NCBI GenBank assembly: GCA_022509005.1
Contig: JAFLUC010000010.1
Span: forward strand, 1-45,790
DNA: 45,790 bases
Reading direction: 5' to 3'
From: Oscillospiraceae bacterium
Lineage (GTDB): Bacteria > Bacillota > Clostridia > UBA1381
A program made the translations under genes and the position numbers. The notes under the pieces are model-generated. The model had not been told where the DNA came from and searched no databases. It worked only from the letters and a program-made list of their open reading frames with translations. This document shows, piece after piece, positions 41,405-45,790 of the stretch (positions are counted from its first letter, which is position 1; each line of letters starts with the position of its first letter).

Positions 41405-42412
41405 TTATTGTACGGGTTCGGGTGTTACTAACTCATTCTCTGTATAAGCGTCAATAACAGCCTGGTTTCTCTTTACCTCTATACCGTTCTTCTTGCAAAG
41501 AACCTTGTATACAAGATCAGACTTGTTATCTTCTACCCAAGTCACGAAATCAGTCTCAGTGCCGTCAAGCGGAAGTCTTTGGATTACATGATAGCCATAG
41601 CTTGTCTTTGCAATACCAAATTCACCCGGCTGAAGCTCCTTAACGCATGCCTCAAACTCCGGAACCATAGCTCCGTCTGTAAATACATAACCGTCAGGAT
41701 TCTGAGCCATGCCCGGATCAGTATTATACTTTTTGATCATTTCATCAAAATTCTCGCCCTTCTTTGCCTTTTCAAGAACAAGATTTGCAAGCTCTTCACC
41801 GGTCTTGCCGTCTTCCTCTGTTACAACCTCTGATTCCGGATCTGCTGCCGCATCTTCACCCTCTGACGGTTCGGTTATAAGTATGTGCTTTGCGCGATAG
41901 TAATCACTCTTTAATACCTCACCCATTTCAGTAGTTGTTGCAGTTATATCTTCGTCCTCTCCTGCCATCTTCTCTTGCAGCTTGTTCGCATAGACAGAAG
42001 CAGTAGCATAATCTTTAATGAAATCAATGCTTGATCCTGCGCTTTCAAGATACTTCTTGTACTCCGAAAGTGTCTGCCCGCCTCTTGTAGCTAAGCTTGC
42101 CTTCTGCATGATGATGTTATCCTTATCCTCATCTGTCAGCTCAATATTCATCTTCTTTGCAAGAGCTTCGCGCTCGAATACATCTTCGATTCCCTCTAAA
42201 GCTGTTTTCTTTGCAGTATCAAAATCATAGTAGCCCATATATGACTGTATAAATACCGACGCATCGGCCATTGTAATCTTATGGTCGCCAACTTCTATCG
42301 CAACATCACCTGATGCCTTCTTTGCTGCCTTATTAGTACCGCAGCCTGCGGATGACAGCATAACAGCACCTGCTGTCAATAATGCAAATAAACCTGTTTT
42401 TTTCATTTTCAT
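41405..42412 (-). CDS. PrsA/SurA-type extracellular foldase lipoprotein
   Basis: This 335-residue exported lipoprotein has signal and lipobox LLTAGAVMLSSAGC (lipidated Cys near 24). An N-terminal chaperone-like region (about 35-165) is followed by a parvulin-type rotamase domain from about 175 (RAKHILITEPSEGED through EFGIAKTSYGYHVIQRLPL). It would help exported proteins fold at the outer face of the membrane. GGAAGGA lies before the ATG, and it has its own strong promoter. It follows mfd on the same strand, a pairing common in Firmicutes. Confidence 0.92.
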   Translation of the reverse strand: MKMKKTGLFALLTAGAVMLSSAGCGTNKAAKKASGDVAIEVGDHKITMADASVFIQSYMGYYDFDTAKKTALEGIEDVFEREALAKKMNIELTDEDKDNIIMQKASLATRGGQTLSEYKKYLESAGSSIDFIKDYATASVYANKLQEKMAGEDEDITATTTEMGEVLKSDYYRAKHILITEPSEGEDAAADPESEVVTEEDGKTGEELANLVLEKAKKGENFDEMIKKYNTDPGMAQNPDGYVFTDGAMVPEFEACVKELQPGEFGIAKTSYGYHVIQRLPLDGTETDFVTWVEDNKSDLVYKVLCKKNGIEVKRNQAVIDAYTENELVTPEPVQ

Positions 42413-42450
42413 GTTCCTTCCTTTATTGTTAAAATAAATTTACATTCCCT

Positions 42451-42479
42451 ATTATACATCATTTATTTCAATTTTGCAA
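42451..42479 (-). promoter_or_regulatory. Promoter of the PrsA-like gene
   Basis: Minus strand: TTGCAA (42474-42479), 17-base spacer, perfect TATAAT (42451-42456). The -35 box lies just inside the last codons of the mfd region. Confidence 0.7.
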
Positions 42480-45400
42480 CTCTTTTATGAAAATTAATAA
42501 GTTATTAATAAATTCAAGCACATTTTTATCTTTTTCAGTCATTGTTATTCGTATTGACGGTTTCTCCTCAGAGAGAAGCTTGACTCTGCCGGGACATTTA
42601 TTATCCAGTCCGAATATAACCTCAGGTGTGAGCTTTTCCGGAACAAAGGTCATTGTTACCACGCGCAGCTTCTCTGTTATCTCCGTTATTCCGACCTCGC
42701 GTGCCGGAATCTTTGCCACCGCGACGGCGATTATATTCATAACAGGCTTGGGCGGTTCACCGTAACGGTCGATAAGCTCATCCTGGATCTCAAACTGATC
42801 TTCCTCAGTTTCAATCGCCGCTATCTTTTTATACATATCGATACGCTGGTTTGATGACGGGATATACGTTTCAGGTATATAAGCGTTTACGCTTATATCA
42901 AATGACACATCAGTTACCGTGCTGCTCGTTATTCCTCTCGCCTCATCAATACTTTCCCGCAGGATTTTGCAGTACATATCATAGCCGACATTATCCATAT
43001 GCCCGTGCTGTTCCGCTCCGAGCAGATTTCCCGCGCCTCGTATTTCCAGATCGCGCATAGCTATTTTAAAGCCCGAACCGAACTCGGTAAATTCACGAAT
43101 TGCGCTCAGCCTCTTCTGAGACACTTCTGAGAGTATCTTATCGCGCTGATATGTCAGATACGCGTATGCCGCGCGGTTTGACCGTCCAACACGTCCGCGA
43201 AGCTGGTATAGCTGAGCGAGCCCCATTCTGTCAGCATTTTCGATTATCATTGTATTAGCATTCGGGATATCAAGCCCCGTTTCGATAATCGTTGTACACA
43301 CAAGCACCTGCGTTGTGCCGTTTACCATGTCGTACATTATATCCTCAAGCTGACCCTCGTTCATCTTTCCGTGCCCCACTGCGACGTTTATATCAGGAAA
43401 ATGCTCTTCTATCCATGCCGCCTTATGATAAATACCCTGAACGCGGTTATACAGATAAAACACCTGACCGCCTCTTGCAATCTCACGGCGAATCGCGTCA
43501 AGTATAACCATCTCATTAAACTCAAGCACATATGTCTGCACCGGGTACCTGTTTTCCGGCGGCTCTCCCAGAACACTCATATCACGAACCGATGTCATAG
43601 CCATATGCAGTGTTCGCGGTATCGGAGTTGCGGTCATCGTCAGAACGTCAACATTCGTTTTAAGCTCCTTTAACCGCTCCTTATGGGCAACACCAAAGCG
43701 CTGCTCTTCATCTATAATAAGCAATCCCAGATCCTTGAACTGTATATCCTTTGACAGCAACCTGTGCGTTCCTACAACAACATCAACTCTGCCATCCTTC
43801 AGCTTCTTTATGATCTCCTTCTGCTGCTTCGCAGTTCTGAATCTTGAAAGCATCTCAACCGTGATAGGGAAATCCGACATACGATTTAAAAAGGTCTCAT
43901 AATGCTGCATGGCAAGAACTGTTGTCGGGCACAAATACGCAACCTGCTTACTGTCACATACCGCCTTGAACGCGGCGCGCAGCGCAACCTCTGTTTTACC
44001 AAAACCCACATCGCCGCAGAGCAGCCTATCCATGGGCTGCGGCTTTTCCATATCAGCCTTGACCTCCTCGATTGAGCGCAGCTGATCCTCGGTTTCGCTG
44101 TACCCGAAATTATCCTCAAAATCACGCTGCCACGGTGTGTCCTCGCTAAAGGCGTGACCCTTTGCCGTTTCACGCTCGGCATAGAGCTTGATAAGTCCCT
44201 TTGCAAGCTCATCAGTTGAAGCCTTGACCCTTGCCTTTGTTTTTGTCCACTCCTGTGTTCCGAGCTTATTGAGCTTTACGACCTTATCATCACTTTTGCC
44301 ACTGTATTTATACAGCATATTAAGCTGATCCACAGGAACATAAAGAACGTCTGTTCCTTTATATTTTATTTTAAGATAATCCTTTGCGATCCCGTCAACA
44401 ACAATTTTTTGTGTTCCCGCGTATTCACCCACGCCGTGCGCGGAATGAACCACATAATCGCCCGGGTTTATATCATTATACGACTTGATCCTGTTCTCGT
44501 TCTTCTCGCGTCGTCTATCTCTTGAACGCCTCGATTCAAAAATCTCGCGCTCTGAAACGAGAGCAAATTTAATTTCCGGATACTCGTATCCGCTTCCGCC
44601 GCTTCCGCGGATTATTACAATTTCGCCCTTCTCAAAGCTTCCGTCCTCAGATATTCGAGCTTTTATATTGCGCTCATTGAACACGCCGCACAGATTTTCA
44701 GCACGACCCCTTGTCGCGGCAAGCACAACCACCGTATATCCGTCGCTTTGCCATTTCTTGAGATCCTCGTACAGATATTCGATCTTACCATGAAATGATA
44801 TGGTCGTTTTAGTAACCATCATTTCAAGATGTTTAAAGCGGAAATCATTTTTCGTATGCGACAGCATTTCAAGCGCGATGAGCCGCATACCGGCGAGCTC
44901 TGATATGATCTCTGTTCCGGATCGATATAGCGCGGTCTTTGCGTTGCCTATTATCTGCTTCATTTTAAGCTCGGTAATAATCTCGCCGGTCTCCCACTCA
45001 AAGGTTTTTATCCGCTCTGAGATACGCTTGGGATCAATTATAAACACTGCGTCATCGGCTTTAAAATAATCAAGCAGCGACGGGATCCTGCCGTAGATCA
45101 TCGAAATATATTTATCTACTGACGGGAAATGGTAGCGCTCATTAAAAGCTTCAACATCCGCGTTCAGATTCTTAATGTATTCCGTCATGTCAGCCTTGCT
45201 GCGCTCCGCCGACTTTATCCGCCTCTTTAATTCGAGCACGATTTCCTCTCGCCGCTTTGCCGTATACAGTACCTCGGTAACAGGTATTATCCTGACTGAT
45301 TCTATGTTTTCAACAGCTCTCTGGCTCTCAACGTCAAAGCTTCTTATTGAGTCGATCTCATCATCCCAAAGCTCAATTCGCACAGGCGTATCGCAGTTCG

Positions 45401-45790
45401 GCGAAAAAACATCTATTATTCCGCCGCGGATCGAAAACTGACCCGGACCCTCTATCATATCCTCGCGCACATAGCCCATAGCGGTGAGCTTATCGGCAAG
45501 AGATGATATGTCGTACACCCCGCCTGTTTCAAACACGATCATGCTGCTTTTGAACCGTTCATACTCGGCGGTATATGTCATGAGCGCGTCAACCGACGCC
45601 GTTACTACTACGTTTTTATTCCTGATTATTCTATCCAGCACAGAAAGCCTCGCATTATAATTTGCGCGGCCTGTAGTTTCAATATTATAAAATATATATT
45701 CCTTTGACGGAAAAACAGCGACATTCTCAGAATAAAGCCGCAAATCATCCGCAAGCGCCCGCGCCTCCATATCCGAATATGTCACCACAA
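42468..45790 (-). CDS. mfd: Transcription-repair coupling factor (partial, N-terminus off the window)
   Basis: About 1,106 residues are visible; roughly the first 50-70 of a normal Mfd lie beyond the right edge. Mfd removes RNA polymerase stalled at DNA damage and brings in UvrABC. Seen in order are the UvrB-like N-terminal domain (AVFPSKEYIFYN, SIRGGIIDVFSPN), the polymerase-interaction domain (GDYVVHSAHGVGEYAG near 450), and helicase motifs: Walker A LLCGDVGFGKTEVALRAAF, DEEQ in IIDEEQRFGV, TATPIPRTL, QLRGRVGRSNR. The C-terminal TRCF domain ends at 42468. No break is seen in the frame. Confidence 0.95.
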   Translation of the reverse strand, partial: VVTYSDMEARALADDLRLYSENVAVFPSKEYIFYNIETTGRANYNARLSVLDRIIRNKNVVVTASVDALMTYTAEYERFKSSMIVFETGGVYDISSLADKLTAMGYVREDMIEGPGQFSIRGGIIDVFSPNCDTPVRIELWDDEIDSIRSFDVESQRAVENIESVRIIPVTEVLYTAKRREEIVLELKRRIKSAERSKADMTEYIKNLNADVEAFNERYHFPSVDKYISMIYGRIPSLLDYFKADDAVFIIDPKRISERIKTFEWETGEIITELKMKQIIGNAKTALYRSGTEIISELAGMRLIALEMLSHTKNDFRFKHLEMMVTKTTISFHGKIEYLYEDLKKWQSDGYTVVVLAATRGRAENLCGVFNERNIKARISEDGSFEKGEIVIIRGSGGSGYEYPEIKFALVSEREIFESRRSRDRRREKNENRIKSYNDINPGDYVVHSAHGVGEYAGTQKIVVDGIAKDYLKIKYKGTDVLYVPVDQLNMLYKYSGKSDDKVVKLNKLGTQEWTKTKARVKASTDELAKGLIKLYAERETAKGHAFSEDTPWQRDFEDNFGYSETEDQLRSIEEVKADMEKPQPMDRLLCGDVGFGKTEVALRAAFKAVCDSKQVAYLCPTTVLAMQHYETFLNRMSDFPITVEMLSRFRTAKQQKEIIKKLKDGRVDVVVGTHRLLSKDIQFKDLGLLIIDEEQRFGVAHKERLKELKTNVDVLTMTATPIPRTLHMAMTSVRDMSVLGEPPENRYPVQTYVLEFNEMVILDAIRREIARGGQVFYLYNRVQGIYHKAAWIEEHFPDINVAVGHGKMNEGQLEDIMYDMVNGTTQVLVCTTIIETGLDIPNANTMIIENADRMGLAQLYQLRGRVGRSNRAAYAYLTYQRDKILSEVSQKRLSAIREFTEFGSGFKIAMRDLEIRGAGNLLGAEQHGHMDNVGYDMYCKILRESIDEARGITSSTVTDVSFDISVNAYIPETYIPSSNQRIDMYKKIAAIETEEDQFEIQDELIDRYGEPPKPVMNIIAVAVAKIPAREVGITEITEKLRVVTMTFVPEKLTPEVIFGLDNKCPGRVKLLSEEKPSIRITMTEKDKNVLEFINNLLIFIKELQN

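Overview
The window looks like a chromosome segment from a Clostridia-type Firmicute. The reasons are: many S-layer homology (SLH) cell-wall anchoring modules, low-to-middling GC, Gram-positive ribosome binding sites, near-consensus TTGnnn-17-TATAAT promoters, lipoprotein signal peptides, and an anaerobic cobalt-early cobalamin pathway. Apart from an IS110-family transposase, one tRNA and one 73-residue protein, every gene is on the minus strand. The genus cannot be told from the sequence alone.

Layout, left to right. 1-1540: an IS110-family element with a structured leader that fits a bridge RNA, followed by REP-like repeats. 1543-4389: a small membrane-anchored protein and an EF-G-like GTPase. 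4625-11192: an apparent operon, read right to left, of murD, three tandem M42 aminopeptidase genes (the middle one with a damaged active site) and a secreted M3-type peptidase with SLH repeats. 11301-18615: a zinc-ribbon/YARHG membrane protein, an unknown membrane protein, a YhiN-type flavoprotein, an AI-2E-family permease, an SLH surface protein and larB. 18811-20810: tRNA-Lys followed by an AT-rich two-gene ATPase plus TOPRIM-like module with the form of an anti-phage system. 20865-21137: a dense run of inverted repeats. 21154-24601: purC-purB-purA. 24788-28333: a small cysteine protein, ksgA, a secreted transglutaminase-like protein and an RluA-type pseudouridine synthase. 28435-37350: a cobalamin-riboswitch operon. 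37369-45790: HAD phosphatase, cyclophilin, gyrA, a PrsA-like foldase and mfd, which runs off the right edge.

The cobalamin operon is the most coherent block. A B12 riboswitch with an intrinsic terminator precedes cbiL, cbiF, cbiG, cbiH, cbiJ and cbiC, then a BtuCD/FecCD-type permease and ATPase, an exported lipoprotein version of the chelatase CbiK, and a lipoprotein substrate-binding protein with SLH-like repeats. Neighbouring genes overlap by 1-4 nt or lie a few bases apart. cbiD, cbiE, cbiT, cbiA and cbiB are not in this window.

The best candidates for something little described are the tRNA-linked ATPase/TOPRIM pair with its palindromic promoter and neighbouring structured RNA region, the IS110 leader whose loop matches REP-like repeats beside the element, the catalytically degraded M42 paralogue between two intact ones, and the pairing of an exported CbiK with an SLH-bearing binding protein. 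Functions are read from recognisable motifs; no database search was possible.
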